Origin: Inia geoffrensis
Lineage: Eukaryota > Chordata > Mammalia > Artiodactyla > Iniidae
Direction: 5' to 3'
Assembly: GCA_036417435.1 (NCBI GenBank)
Contig: CM070899.1
Location: 4,283,001 to 4,347,000, forward strand
DNA length: 64,000 bases
In this document: positions 44,201 to 55,559 of the stretch, piece after piece
Position numbering within the stretch: the stretch's first letter is position 1
How the letters are laid out: the number at the start of each line of letters is the position of its first letter
Translations under genes and position numbers: made by a program
The notes under the pieces: model-generated
Database searches by the model: none
What the model was told of the DNA's origin: nothing
What the model saw: only the letters and a program-made list of their open reading frames with translations

Positions 44201-44884
44201 AGTTATTGACAGAGCCGGCTGCAGTACAGCGTGAGGCTGATGTGTGTAGGACCTGCCCCGTGATCCCACCTGCCTGCCCGGAGCCCCCGGCTGCGTGGAA
44301 ACCGTTTTTCCAAGGATAATAATCTCTTCCCCGGGTGGGATGGGAGTGTGTCCCGCCCCTTCTGTCTGCTCCTGAGCTATAGCATGCCACTGGGAGAAGG
44401 TGCAGACCAGCTCTTGTCAGACCCCAAGAGTGGGCAGGGCACCTACAGCCCCCGGCCACCTCCCTTCAAGGTACCCACAGTACCCCCCACCCCGTGTCTC
44501 TTTTGTCTTGACTGTTTCGTGAGATGAGCCGTCAGTCTGTGCTGAAATCAGCTGCACCCAAAGCGTCCCCGTGCTCCCCATGAGGAGGTCAGTGAACACC
44601 TGGGGGTGACATCACAATGGATGTCCTTTTAGTAGGAATCTTAAGGAAAGCATCCAACTGGTCTCAGGACCACAAACAGTCCTATGCTTCCTGACCCGAT
44701 GGTTTGGCCTGTCTCGCCGTTGTTTCACTCACATAAACCGATTGTGTTTCTCTCTTCCCCTCGGCTGCCAGGGAGCTCAGTAAATAGGACTTCAAGACAG
44801 GCATTTAGTGAGCCAGGCCTCAGGTCTGGGTCCATTTGCTGCCCTTGCCCATGTCTTCCCTTAGCCTCTCTTTCCTCATTCACT

Positions 44885-45300
44885 TCTCATTTTGTTCATC
44901 CATTCTTTCATTCATTCCCTTGCTGAGCACAACCTCATGCCAGTCACTGTGCGAGGGGCTAGGGTCATAGCAGCGACCAAACAAGATGGTGCTCAGTGAC
45001 ATTTAAGAGTCAACAAGTAAATAAGCAAGACCATTTCAAGTCCGTGATGAGTGCTGGGACAAGGATAAGACAGGAACATGGGGTAGTAACTGACATGGAC
45101 AGGGGCTGCTTTACAGTGGTGGGGAAGTGTGGACAGCAGAGAGCTCTCTGAAGAGGCAACGTTTTAGCTGAGAGCTGATTAATGAGAAGGAGCCAGCCGT
45201 GGCACAGGAATGGTACAGCCTTATGCCCAGGAAAGACCTCAAGTGTTCTGGGAACAGCAAGGAGGCTCATGTGGCTGGAACCCAGGAGGAAAGAGGACAG
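44885..45300 (-). mobile_element. L2 LINE 3' remnant, antisense
   Basis: Starts with TTCATTCATTCCCTTGCTGAG, then TGCGAGGGGCTAGGGTCATA, GTAAATAAGCAAGACC and GAAGAGGCAACGTTTTAGCT. That is the same order as other antisense L2 3' ends. Confidence 0.65.
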
Positions 45301-45431
45301 AGGCGTCCGCAAGGACCTTGCAGGCTTCACCTCTACCCTTGTATTTCAGGTAACCTTGTGCATACCCTTCCTGAAATCCTGCCCTGAAATAAATAAATGA
45401 ATTAGCAGATTCATATACAAATGTACTTACA

Positions 45432-45437
<6 letters not shown>

Positions 45438-45466
<29 letters not shown>
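45438..45466. repeat. (GT)n microsatellite
   Basis: About 14 perfect GT units immediately left of a SINE insertion. Confidence 0.95.
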
Positions 45467-45485
45467 CAAAAAGTGACTTAATCTC

Positions 45486-45696
45486 GGGCTTCCCTGGAGG
45501 CACAGTGGTTGGGAGTCCACCTGCCGATGCAGGGGACGAGGGTTCGTGCCCCGGTCTGGGAGGATCCCACATGCCGCGGAGCGGCTGGGCTCGTGAGCCA
45601 TGACCACTAAGCCTGCGCGTCCGGAGCCTGTGCTCCGCAACGGGAGAGGCCACAGCAGTGAGAGGCCCGCGTACCGCAAAAAAAAAAAAAAAAAAA
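45486..45696 (+). mobile_element. Short CHR-2-type SINE
   Basis: Full-length short SINE with a poly(A) tail of more than 20. The 18-bp duplication AAAAAGTGACTTAATCTC is perfect (45468-45485, 45697-45714). The long clean tail and intact duplication suggest a young insertion. Confidence 0.97.
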
Positions 45697-45714
45697 AAAA
45701 AGTGACTTAATCTC

Positions 45715-46584
45715 CATGCCTCAGTGGTCGCCTTAGCAGAACAGGAATCCCAGCAATACCTTCGTCTCGGTGCTGTGGGGTTTATTGAATCCCGCTGGCA
45801 GTGGGCTGAGAACAGGGCCTGCACTGTGGAAGGGCTCCATATGTGTCAGTTCTCTTTACCAGCGTGTGTACATTTGACATATGGGGCTGGTTAGGGAGGA
45901 CGTGAGCCTGGACATGGCTACTGACACGATTAGTTACATAAGATCTGACGGTGAATGTTTCTGTGGACATCTGGCAGGACATATATAATCTAATAATAAT
46001 CCGTAACCTCTCTAAAGCTTATGAAGTGTTTCCCCAGCTCTTCTCCCATTTGATGGGAGAATGACCTCAGCTTACGAAAACCCTCCTTACTGTAAGCTGC
46101 CATGGTTCAGATGAGTTTTCCTCCTGCCATGGAGCCCACATCCAGCAGCCAAGGGAGGTGGCCAAGGGGGTCCAGAGGCTGGGCCCCAGAGAGGGGAGTT
46201 GGGCCATGGGGACTGAGACCACTGCCTCCAGGGTCTCTTTCAGGGGGCAGAATGGAAAACGGAGAAGTATTTTGCTCTGTGGAGCTGGGCAAGAAGAGGG
46301 GTCCCCAGGAAAGGGGCTTCAGCTGGTACAACATAGTACGTCCTGTCACTGGGAGTTGTTCTCCAAGAACTGGGTAGGCAGCCTTGCCAGGTGGTGAGCC
46401 CCCGTTTCAGAGTCTGCAGAAAGGTCCCAGTGCCTGGGAGCCCTGGCCTTGGATGAGGGTCTTAGGACGTCGCATTTAGGGCCAGCTGGGAGCTCCGATG
46501 TTGTGAGCCCTGCAGACCAGAGGCTCTGTTCTGACTTTCCTCTGCCTGCTGTTTGTAGTCCAACAAACCCTTTCCCCAGCTGGG
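45715..46584. other. Unique DNA
   Basis: No family, exon or convincing motif is seen. Open frames near 46100-46400 overlap on both strands and have no domain support. Confidence 0.4.
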
Positions 46585-46645
46585 CCTCAGTTTCTGTGTC
46601 TGAAAGATGATGGGGAGGGTGCAAGGTGATCCCTGAGGTCCCTTC
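46585..46645 (+). mobile_element. Short MIR remnant
   Basis: GCTGGGCCTCAGTTTCTGTG followed by TCTGAAAGATGATGGGGAGG is the MIR core. Confidence 0.5.
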
Positions 46646-46779
46646 AGAAGCTCTTATTCTCAACTTCCACAAAACAGTGGGGCTCTATCACGCCCACCGT
46701 GGCCGAGGAAGAGTTGGGGACTTTTCATATCCCCCCACTGTCAGCCCCTCTAACTGAGACCGAGGGGCCCAGGGACCAC

Positions 46780-47160
46780 ATGGCCCTGGCCCTGCCTGCC
46801 GACCGCCGCCATGCACTTGCAGGACCCCGCGGGCCTGGGGAGCTGCATGCGCCGGCCTTTGCTTTCCAGAGCAAACATCTCGGGGCGTGAGGCCAAGCTG
46901 GAAAGAGAGGAGGTCCCGTCCCTTCCCATGGTCCTGGCCGCACTGGCGGCTAATTGACCACAGGACAGTATCTATGGCGCGTATACAATAAACATTACTT
47001 CAGCCGTCTGGAACCGTCTTTCTGACGAGCTGTCCATCACCGCAGCAGCCGCCAGCCAAGTGCTAGGAGAAAGTTCTCGCTGCGGGGCCGTAGCAAGGCT
47101 CTCTTCTAGCAGAACGTGGCCTTCCAAGTTCACCGGCATGGCTGCCACATCTTCCCAGAA
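46780..47160. promoter_or_regulatory. Candidate enhancer-like element
   Basis: A repeat-free segment with clustered factor sites: TAATTG (46951-46956), RUNX-type ACCACA (46957-46962) and forkhead-type TAAACA (46989-46994). CpG is locally enriched at 46800-46890. This is inference from motifs only. Confidence 0.3.
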
Positions 47161-47204
47161 CCACTTCTTCCCCACCAGTCACTCTGCAAAGGCTTATGCG
47201 GAGC

Positions 47205-47345
47205 CACAGAGAACACGTCTCATTTCTTCCTCACGGTGTGGGAAGATGGAGGAGGGAGACTTCAGCTGAGGAGGCAGAGACCAGAGAGGCAAAGTGACTT
47301 CTCCAAGGTCACACAGGAGTTGTTATCAGACCCTGGGTGTAAACC
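47205..47345 (-). mobile_element. MIR SINE remnant
   Basis: CAGAGAGGCAAAGTGACTTC, TCCAAGGTCACACAGGAGTT and TCAGACCCTGGGTGTAAACC match the antisense MIR core. Confidence 0.6.
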
Positions 47346-47394
47346 AAGATCTGCTAGCCTCCTGTGCTGTCCTGTGACTTCCGGGAGAAATGAC

Positions 47395-47815
47395 CACACT
47401 CTGGGGGGCTTAAAACAACAGAAATGTATTTCCTCGTGGTTCTGGAGGCCAGAAGTGTGAAATCAAGGTGTCAGCAGGGCCACGCGCCCTCCTAAGGCTC
47501 CAGGGGAGGCTCTTCCCTTGCCTCTTCCAGCTTCTGGTGGCCACCAGCGTCCTTGGGTGGTGGCTGCATCACTCAGGCTGATCTCTGCCTCTGACTCCAC
47601 AGGGCCTCCTCTTCTGTGTCTCCTCTCCTGTCCCTTATAAGGACACCTGTCATTGGATTTAGGTGTCCAAGTGAGGTCTAGAGTGACCTCATCTCAAGAT
47701 CCTTTCTTGATCTGCAAAGACCCTATTTCCAAAACAGGTCACTTTCACTCACTGGTTCGGAGACTTAGAACATGGACTTGTCTTGTGGGAGCCACTGTTT
47801 CATCCACAGCACCTC
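47395..47815 (-). mobile_element. MaLR-type LTR, antisense
   Basis: GGGGGCTTAAAACAACAGAA, GTTCTGGAGGCCAGAAGTGT, CCCTTATAAGGACACCTGTC and GAGTGACCTCATCTCAAGAT: the same family and orientation as the LTR at 33732. The LTR 3' terminus is missing. Confidence 0.75.
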
Positions 47816-49269
47816 TCAAGCCCATGTTCCTGTTAGAACCCACTTAGCTGAGAAAGAAGCTATAGGTTCAAGAGAAAGGCTTCAGTGTGCTGGCTGGGGT
47901 CGAGGGGGAGGGAAAACTAATACCCACTGAGCTCCCCTCCATAGGCCCCACCCTGAGGAACCTCCCTCCCTCCAGGGCACCTGGCAGTTTCTAGCATTTG
48001 GCTTGGCAGGGGATTTGGGATGTGTGTAAGGAGGGGCTGAAGCCCAGGGAGAGGGCGTGGTTTGGGAGCCAACAGAGGAACGGAGCGGAGCAGAGCGTGG
48101 CAGTAACTCGGCTTCACCGCTGCCTGTCAGCCCTGCAGGCCCACTCCACCTCCACGCAGCATGAGGGTGGTACCTGTGCTGCTTGGACCAGGTTGTTGGT
48201 ATCCCCAAGGATCCACTCTGCCCTCCATCTGTCATCCAGGCTGTGGGACTGGGGCTGGGCTTGGAAGCCTGCAGATGCCCACAGGATTCTGTGGGGTGTG
48301 GGGCTTAAGTAGACCCTGCTGGAGGTGGTGGCGGGGGTGGGGGGGGAACTTTGGGTAGGGCCTCAACATTAGGGTAGGAGCCCTGGGCTCTGGGACAGGC
48401 CATGCCTGCTGCAGTAATAAGGTAACTGCTTGTTCTGAGCCTCTGATCTCCCCAGAACCCCAGGAGAATAGAAGGCCGTGTCCCCTCCCCAGGGCCAGCC
48501 TGTCGTCATCAGCTCCCACAGGTCCCCAGAGCAGAGAGAGCTGGATGTCAGGAGACACGGTCCAGAGCCAAAGGTCTGGGGATCTTCTTCTGGGGGCCCC
48601 AGGAATAGTAGGGTTTGGGGTACACGGGGCCGGCTAACCTCAGTTCCATGGTCACAGGCCACAAGTGGGGTCCATCTAGCTCCTTCCTCAAGGAGGCCAC
48701 GTCCAAGCCCTGCTTGGAAACTGACCGGCCCAGCAGCATCTTGGGGGCTTGGGACCCCAGCCTGGGAGGCTGCAGAGGAAAACATGAGGTAATGGCAAGG
48801 GCGTGGCATCCAGATGCGCGAGATGGTTCTCGTCATGCGGCAGGGGCCCCGGCTCGCGGCGGGACAGCGCTGTGAGAGCCCCACCAGCCCCACAAGTCCT
48901 GCAGGGGAAGGCTCTGGGCGTCTTTCCACCCCTCCTTCTCTGTGATTATTTTCCTCCCTCAGCGGCAGCTGACCCGAGCAGCTGTCCTCTGTGGTGAGAA
49001 GACATTCCATAAAGCGCTCTTCAAGGAAAGCTCACGATCTGGAAGATTTAAAGCCCTCTGGGTAGGAAGTAGGCTCCAACACCGGGCCCGGAGAGATGCC
49101 TTAAAAATCTCCTCTTTGCTGGGGGCAGGGGTCTGACTGTAGGCTTCTAGAGGATTCAGAGGCCCGGGGGGTGGGGGGGGCGGGTGACCCAGGCAAGCCC
49201 CAGGAGGCTAGGGATGTTTTATTGTTTGTTTCTTTTGTGGGTGTCGGGGGTTGTTTAGGATTAAAGTTT
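47816..49269. other. Unique GC-rich DNA
   Basis: Contains a 213-codon open frame on the minus strand (48369-49010) with no recognisable domain and with competing frames on the plus strand, so I do not call it a gene. G runs at 48325-48345 and 49165-49185 could form quadruplexes. Confidence 0.4.
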
Positions 49270-49650
49270 TGAGAACTTTAAAAAATGGACACAATATTAA
49301 TACATACAGAAAAGCGCATAAATCTTAAGAGGGCAGCGCATTGGATTTTACATCCAGAGACACTCAGAAAACCACCATCCAACCATAAAACATCCCCCTT
49401 ATCCCAGAAAGCCCCCTGCCCCTCCCAGTCAATACCTCCCACAAAGGTAACAATGAAGCTATCACCAAAGCTTGGTTCTGCCAGATTTGGGCAAGTATAA
49501 ACAGCCTCGAGCAATGTGTTCTTTTGGGTGTCTACATTTTTAGCTCAAAGGCAGGTCCTGGAGATTCATCTGTGTTGTTGCCTGTCTGTACCTCATCCCT
49601 TTTCCTGGCTGTGTAGTATTCCTTTGATGGCTCTAACTGATGTATTTGCC
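49270..49650 (-). mobile_element. Old L1 3' UTR fragment, antisense
   Basis: AACCACCATCCAACCATAAA, CAGTCAATACCTCCCACAAA, GGAGATTCATCTGTGTTGTTG and CTGTGTAGTATTCCTTTGAT are in the order of an antisense M-type L1 3' region. Highly diverged. Confidence 0.45.
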
Positions 49651-49784
49651 CACACTGCAATTGGCAGGCATGTGGCTAGGGCTTTCTCCAGCACTCCACC
49701 CACTCTTGTTGTAACCCAGGGCTGCCTCTTCTCCTCCTCCTGATGCTGAAAGCTCAGCCTCTCTTTACACTGGTGCCAAATCAA

Positions 49785-50130
49785 ATCTCAGAGACAGAAT
49801 TTTGGGTGAAGTAGAAAAGAACAGCTTTATAGCTTTGCCACGCAAAGGAGGAACACAGTGGGTTCCTGCTCTCGAAAACTATGTGTCCCAACCTGGGAGG
49901 ATTTCCTGAGGAGTTTTATAGCAATAGTTCAGGGTGGGGTTGCTGATGAGATCAAGGTATGTGCAGGGACGGCCCTCAATCTGGTCTTTGGTAAAATCTT
50001 CTTGATAAGCTTCTCTGGTTCCTTTAGTCTGGCCTCAGGTGGTCTTCTCTGGTATGGAGAATGCTGACATCTTCCATTTGTTAGGTTTTAATTCTATAAA
50101 AGGGCTTAAAGATACTGTTAGGTGTATCCC
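49785..50130 (-). mobile_element. LTR-like element, antisense, unclassified
   Basis: GAACAGCTTTATAGCTTTGC gives an antisense ATAAAG poly(A)-type site. ACATCTTCCATTTGTTAGG near 50069 resembles TTAACATCTTCCATTTGGC in the element at 52373. The family is not recognised, and the boundaries are by eye. Confidence 0.35.
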
Positions 50131-50699
50131 TTGAGGTGGAGCCAGGACCCTGCCCCAAGGCTGTATTATTGTTTCTTAGCTGTTTCTCCTTTGTGCATCC
50201 CTTCTCTTCCTGGATTAGCAACTGTTTGAATCTGCCGTTTGGAACTCAGGGAAGGTCACAGAGGCTAAACAGAAAGGCTCCCCCACCCAGGAGCCCCTAT
50301 AGGGTCTGGCTTGGTCCTGCTTCCTCAGCATTGCCCACTTGCCTGAGCCTTTCGGGAAAGGCAGATGCTCAAGGAGACAAGAGACCCACCGTGTCAGTGG
50401 TGAAGGGAAATCATATCCACTGCTCCCCAGCCAGGCTGAAGACCCCCCACCCAGCAGTTCAGAGCATGAGAGCTGCAGAGAGAGGCCAGGTGCTCACTGA
50501 TGGGGTGTCCCTGGAGGCCCTGGGGCAGCCTGTCCTTCCCTGTGTCCCAGACCCAGGACAGCCTCCCACAGGGTCTCTGAGACGAAGGCCCTGGAATTCA
50601 CACCCCATCCCATCCCATCCCAGGTTTCTGGGCCACACCTGTCACTGGAGAAGGAGGGAAGTCTGTGTGTCCAGGACCCAGCTCTGTTAGCTGGAACTC
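50131..50699. other. Unique DNA with an unsupported open frame
   Basis: A 184-codon plus-strand frame (50136-50690) has no recognisable domain. It contains a small (TCCCA)n run near 50605. Confidence 0.4.
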
Positions 50700-50870
50700 A
50701 AGGTCACTGCATAGCATCTCACTGAGGAGCTGGGGGCCAATGGCAAGTGCTTGACTCCCTGAATCTCAGTTTCTCAATCTTGAAAATGGGTATGATTATG
50801 ATGACAATTAAATTAGATGACATGCTATTTTAAAGTTCTCAGCACAGGGCCTGGACACCAGGCAAGCTTC
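50700..50870 (+). mobile_element. MIR SINE remnant
   Basis: GACTCCCTGAATCTCAGTTT, CTTGAAAATGGGTATGATTA and AGTTCTCAGCACAGGGCCTG follow the MIR core and 3' part. Confidence 0.6.
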
Positions 50871-51959
50871 ATGTGTGGTCTTTTCTGCATTTCACTCAAA
50901 GAATCATATTTTTTCTTCTAAAGAAACTTCCCCCAAACATTTTGCTCCCCTCTTTTCCTTAATTTTAGAGAAAGTTTAAATAATTGCCCCAGTTATCCCA
51001 TAGCAAATAAAAATGATTTTGACTTCAAATTCAATCTTTCCCATAACTCTCCCTCGGGGAGCTAAGACTGTGGGCTTCGTCTCCTGTCCGACCCGGCAGA
51101 GGACTGGGGCCCTGGAAGGGGCCAGGTCGACTCTAGCTCTCTAGGGGTTCTCGGAAGGCAGAGAGGCTGAGGGGCTGCCTCCGTCCTGGCCCTTGGTGCT
51201 CCCACCCCTCCCTGATCACCCACAACAAAGCCTCCCACCCCACCCCCTTCCAGGGTCTTGCCCTTGAACCATTGTGCTGATTAATTACTTACTGGAAGCT
51301 GTCCCTTCCCTGGGGTGGCTAGTGGGACTGAGGGGCATGTGTACGTGTGCGTGGGTATTTGTGTGTCAACAGAAGGAGTATTCATGAACTATGGGGAAAT
51401 GGTGGTTTTGGAAGACAGATCTGGATTTCTGAGGGAAAAGACACTAACAAGATCTCGGTGGCCAGCCAAGTTCCCTCCCTGGCCTCTCCGGCAAGGGCCT
51501 GAACAACGAGCCCTACAATCAAGGGCATCCGGGGCTCTCAAGAAACCTGGATACCCCTGGGGCCAAGTATTTGCTTTCTGCTGATGAACACTTTAATGAG
51601 GGCATTCAGAAGGGCCAGACAGCCCTGGGGTGAATGGTTAATCCCAAAAAATAACCTCAACTGGCACTTGGGCAGGAGAGGTTTAAAACCAGAAACAGTC
51701 TTCAAAGGATGCCCTGGTCCCTGGACTGACGCATTTTCATGCCAGGGCCCAGGAACCTGTTCCCCAGGGAAACTCATCCGTGTCCCCAGCAGCTGGGGGG
51801 CAGATGTGGACTCTGGCACCCTGCGTGGCAGAGGCCAGCGCAGGCTCCTGGGGTGGATGAAGGAGCCTGGGGTGAGTGCCTTTCCCACCCCTGCGCCCGC
51901 CACGGAAGCCTTCCTTTCTGTTAGCACAAGTTCACGTGCTCAACACACAGTGAGGCCAA
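50871..51959. other. Unique DNA
   Basis: Mostly featureless. Overlapping SOX-like ATTGTG, Maf half-site TGCTGA and ATTAATTA occur at 51271-51287, a possible small regulatory site. Confidence 0.35.
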
Positions 51960-52131
51960 ACAAACCAAAACGTCAGAATTTGGAGCAGAGAAAGATTTAT
52001 GGCAGTGCTATGCAAGGAGATCAGTGGCTCATGCCCTAAAAAACCCTGAACTCCCCAGAAGGGTTTCAGCAAAGCATTTTTAAAAGCCGGGGTGGGGGAG
52101 GGGTGCGGGTCGTCGGGGAGAAGGGTGGGGT
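51960..52131 (-). mobile_element. LTR-like element, antisense, left part
   Basis: AGAGAAAGATTTATGGCAGT, GATCAGTGGCTCATGCCCTA and GTTTCAGCAAAGCATTTTTA resemble the 3' end of an endogenous retrovirus LTR read in reverse. A young L1 tail interrupts it; the right part is at 52420-52690. Confidence 0.45.
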
Positions 52132-52372
52132 GAGGAATAAAATGGGAGATTGGGGTAGACATATACACACTACTATATATAAAATAGATAACCAACAAGG
52201 ACCTACTGTATAGCACAGGGAACTCTACTCAATACTCTGTAATAAAGTATATGTGAAAAGAATCTAAAAAAGAGTGGATATGTGTATACGTATAGCTGAT
52301 TCACTTTGCTGTACAGCAGAAACTAACACAACATTTTAAACCAACTATGCTCCAGTAAATATTTTTTTTAAA
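52132..52372 (+). mobile_element. 5'-truncated cetartiodactyl L1 3' UTR
   Basis: Runs from AATAAAATGGGAGATTGGGG through ACCTACTGTATAGCACAGGG and TTCACTTTGCTGTACAGCAG to CCAGTAAATATTTTTTTTA. About 240 bases. Confidence 0.88.
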
Positions 52373-52388
52373 AGTTATTGAAGAGTCT

Positions 52389-52418
52389 GAAATAAAACAA
52401 AATAAAATAAAATAAAAG
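52389..52418. repeat. (AAAAT)n short microsatellite
   Basis: AATAAAACAAAATAAAATAA and onward: about five units just right of the L1 tail, possibly derived from it. Confidence 0.8.
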
Positions 52419-52419
52419 T

Positions 52420-52690
52420 CAGGTAAGGGAGGGGATCGCAGGGTATGTGATGAGATCGTGCACACTTCTCTGATTGGCTGCTGGTGAGGGAACAGGGTGA
52501 TGTCACAGGGGTCACAGTATCAGTCCTCAGGCTCCAGGAGGCCCGGGGCTGTGCGCCCATGGTCATCAAGTAGTTAACATCTTCCATTTGGCAGCGGTGG
52601 GGGGCGGTTCACACCTGTAAAACAACTCAGGACATGTGCATCAGGTACTGTCATCTGGGTCCTGCAGAGAGGAGTTAAGGCAGAGGGCTG
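52420..52690 (-). mobile_element. LTR-like element, antisense, right part
   Basis: GTATGTGATGAGATCGTGCA, CTCTGATTGGCTGCTGGTGA (CCAAT-bearing), AGTAGTTAACATCTTCCATT and ACAACTCAGGACATGTGCAT. The CCAAT-type motif and layout suit a retroviral U3. Family not identified. Confidence 0.45.
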
Positions 52691-53029
52691 TCGCAGGAAG
52701 GCCCCATAGGGTCCTGCCCCATTACACATCCAGCCTGGCCAGTGGGAGGTCTCCAGCTCAGCCAGAATTTCTCCATCGGAATTCCTGTCCCAGACCTGGG
52801 GCCGTAGAACAAGTGTGACTTCCGCTATCAGACTCTCCCCTGCAGCCTCTCCTCAGGCTGGAGTTACCCCTCCCCTCCAACTAGCTGGCCGTGACCTTCC
52901 AGGCTCCTGAACCACTGTCCACGTGGGGAAAGCCCTCCTCCATAGCCCCTAACCCCCAGCAGGCAAGATTGGTTCCGGAAGGAATGCTCTAGACGAAGAG
53001 ATTGTGTCAGATTCTTGATGGTGTTAGAG
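52691..53029. other. Unique DNA
   Basis: Nothing recognisable. Confidence 0.4.
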
Positions 53030-53480
53030 AGAAAATTTGGCCCCCAACCAGTTAAAAATTACAAGAAAGGCTTTATTCAAGACTATTGTAATAGGGGGCG
53101 AGGGAATGAACTCTGAATGCGGCAAAGACAGCTGGGGATTTACAGCCGACAAGCAGAGTGACAGGGTCAGTGGATGGAAAAGTATTAAGGTGAAGTTGGT
53201 CAGATGTCAAGGGTGAGGGGATTCTCACTAAACGGATGTAGCAGATTCTTTGCCCAAACCGGCCTCTGCAGGCCCAGGGCGGGCTGCAGGCCAAGGCTGA
53301 TGACTAGATGGGAAGAGAGCGCCAAGGAGCCTAGCTGAAGCCTGGCTGAGGAGGGGTCCTGGTGAGTGGCAGAAGGGGGTCCCTCCCTCTGTCCTGCCAC
53401 CACCCCCCACACACAGGGCTCTCAGATTCACCTCCCCCGCCCCCCCCCCCCCGGGATCCAAGTGCTTTCTTAGCTCCCTC
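53030..53480 (-). mobile_element. LTR-like element, antisense, unclassified
   Basis: GAAAGGCTTTATTCAAGACT gives a clear antisense AATAAA near 53073. ATGCGGCAAAGACAGCTGGG, TACAGCCGACAAGCAGAGTG and GGTCAGATGTCAAGGGTGAG follow. The layout is LTR-like, but the family is uncertain. Confidence 0.4.
53433..53452. repeat. Poly(C) tract
   Basis: Near-uninterrupted C run with one G. Confidence 0.9.
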
Positions 53481-54864
53481 AGCACAGCTGACACAGCCTG
53501 GAGACTTCCACAAGCTTGCTTAACACAAGGGAGGACAAAGGGGAAGCAGACATGGTGAGCAGCCTTGGGTCCCCAGGGACTCTCTTCTGGGCCTCACACG
53601 TTTCCCAGGTGCCGCTCCACACCGCCGTCCTCTGGGTGCCTCTGGCTCTGTTCTCCTGGTAGAAACTCCTGCTCTGTCTTCATCTCTCATCTGTCCCCAT
53701 TTCCGGCCCTCTTTGCTTCCACGAGCTTGTCCTCCAAAGGATTCTGAGTGGGAGGGATGTGGGCGACTTCTAGGCTGGGGTTTCTGAGACAAGGTGACGC
53801 CATCCCCACGGCCACTTTCCCCATCTGCTGGCTGTGCACAGAGGACTCTGATGCCCCAGGAGATGGCAGAGCCACAAGATGGAAGGGACCTGGGTCCCTG
53901 AGTCACCCATGGAGGAAGGTGGTCCGCTGGCCAGGAGGAGAACTTGGCACTGAAGTGGGCAGGAAGCCAGACAGAGCAGTGTGATAGTAAGTCACACCGA
54001 CATTTGGAGGTTTTGCTTGTTCTGATCTATCATAATTTTATTAATATGGCAACTGTGTAAATAATCAACCTCTAGCCGTCCCTGAATATACTGTGTTTTC
54101 TAAACCCCAAGCTGGAGCTTATCCCCACCTCTTCTGAATCTCCCCAGTGTGTGGCTTGTCCCCTGGGGGACGTGTACCTTCCTAGATCCTGGTGTTTGTG
54201 CACTGGTCTCCCTGCCTGCACTGGAGGGTCCCACAGACTGGAGGCGGTGTCCTAGGGCACAGGCTGTCCCACGGCGGCTGTTTATAAAGAGGCAACTCAT
54301 GCTAATGTATCCGTCATTGTCTTTGCTCTGTCTCCTGTCTACCCCAGGGCTAGTGGACTCCTTTCCCCTGGTCTCCTTCTTGATGTGTCTTTGATGGGAA
54401 GAAATCTCCCTGACAGCTGTTTGCACAGATTCTTCTGAGACATGCAGCCTCCTTAGCTTCTCCCCTCTAATCACCTGGAAGCGCTGTGTCTCTTGGCTTC
54501 TCTGTCTCCCCTGTCTTCCCTTCTCCAGCTGTCCGGCTCACGGCATTCTGGAGAGATTTGTCTCTGGAGGGGGATGCAATCCCCTTCAGAAGGTTTTGGA
54601 ATTTAGATGGTGGCCCTTCCTAGGGGATGTGCGGTGGGGAGTGCAGGGTGCAAAGAGAGAAGCAGGGCTCAGAGCTTGTGTCCTGGGTACCCCAGTGCTG
54701 CTGGCAGGACAAGACTCCATCAGAGACAGGGTCCTGGGTCACAGCCCCGCTCGACCACAGATTTGCAGAATCCCCAAACTGGGGGGAAGACCTCAGAAGC
54801 AGGAAGTACGAATGTTTGGTGCTTGTACCCCTTTGTGCTGGGGCGGGGGTGTCACTCTGCTCAT
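53481..54864. other. Unique GC-rich DNA
   Basis: No gene is supported. An AT-rich patch at 54005-54065 (CATAATTTTATTAATATGGC) may be a small conserved element. Confidence 0.35.
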
Positions 54865-54960
54865 ATGACAGATGATAAAACGGAGGCCGGGGAAGATCAA
54901 GTCATTGGGAAACTAAACTCAGAGAAGTGACCTGGCTCAGGACATGTACTGGGTGGTACA
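54865..54960 (-). mobile_element. MIR-like remnant
   Basis: ATATGACAGATGATAAAACG, then CAGAGAAGTGACCTGGCTCA, loosely follows the antisense MIR core. Confidence 0.4.
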
Positions 54961-55235
54961 AAGTGGATACGTACAAACCCATCTCCTCTGATTCCCCTGC
55001 CTCTGACCCCGACAACATGTTCAAGGTGGTCAAGGGGCCAGAAATCTGACCTCCATCTTTAAGAAGGGGAGACCCAGCCCCCGTCAGGCCCCAGCGGCAC
55101 CCACCTTTCTAGGCTTTGTTCCAGATGCTCTGTGTTCCCTGAGCCCTCAGGAACCCCCTCTCCTTCCAAGAGTTCTCCCTTCCTGGCGACGCTGGTTTAA
55201 CTTGGTCTCTGTTCCAGGCATTCAAACCCTCCAGA
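54961..55235. other. Unique DNA
   Basis: Nothing recognisable. Confidence 0.4.
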
Positions 55236-55435
55236 GGGGCTTCCCTGGTGATGCAGTGATTGAGAGTCAGCCTGCCGATGCAGGGGACACGGGTTCGTGC
55301 CCCGGTCCGGGAGGATCCCACATGCCGCGGAGCAGCTGGGCCCGTGAGCCATGGCCGCTGAGCCTGCGCGTCCAGAGCCTGTGCTCCGCAGCAGGAGAGG
55401 CCACAACAGTGAGAGGCCCGCGTACCGCAAAAAAA
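55236..55435 (+). mobile_element. Short CHR-2-type SINE
   Basis: About 200 bases with B box GGTTCGTGCCCC and a GCGTACCGCAAAAAAA end. Probable duplication AAACCCTCCA (55224-55233) versus AAACCCCCCA (55433-55442), 9 of 10 identical. Confidence 0.94.
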
Positions 55436-55559
55436 CCCCCCAAAAACACAAGACTTATCCTCAAAGCTTCTTAGGAAGACAGCATGATGTGATCATTTCA
55501 GCGGAGCCATGATACGGAGAAAAACATCGTTGCGAGTCTGTGCGGACTCTCCCCACATT

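Noticed and set aside
48369..49010. A 213-codon minus-strand gene
   Set aside because: No domain, no splice context, competing frames on the plus strand, and a GC-rich background that lengthens chance frames.
49785..53480. Endogenous retrovirus with coding genes
   Set aside because: Only LTR-like segments are seen; no gag, pol or env motif lies between or beside them.
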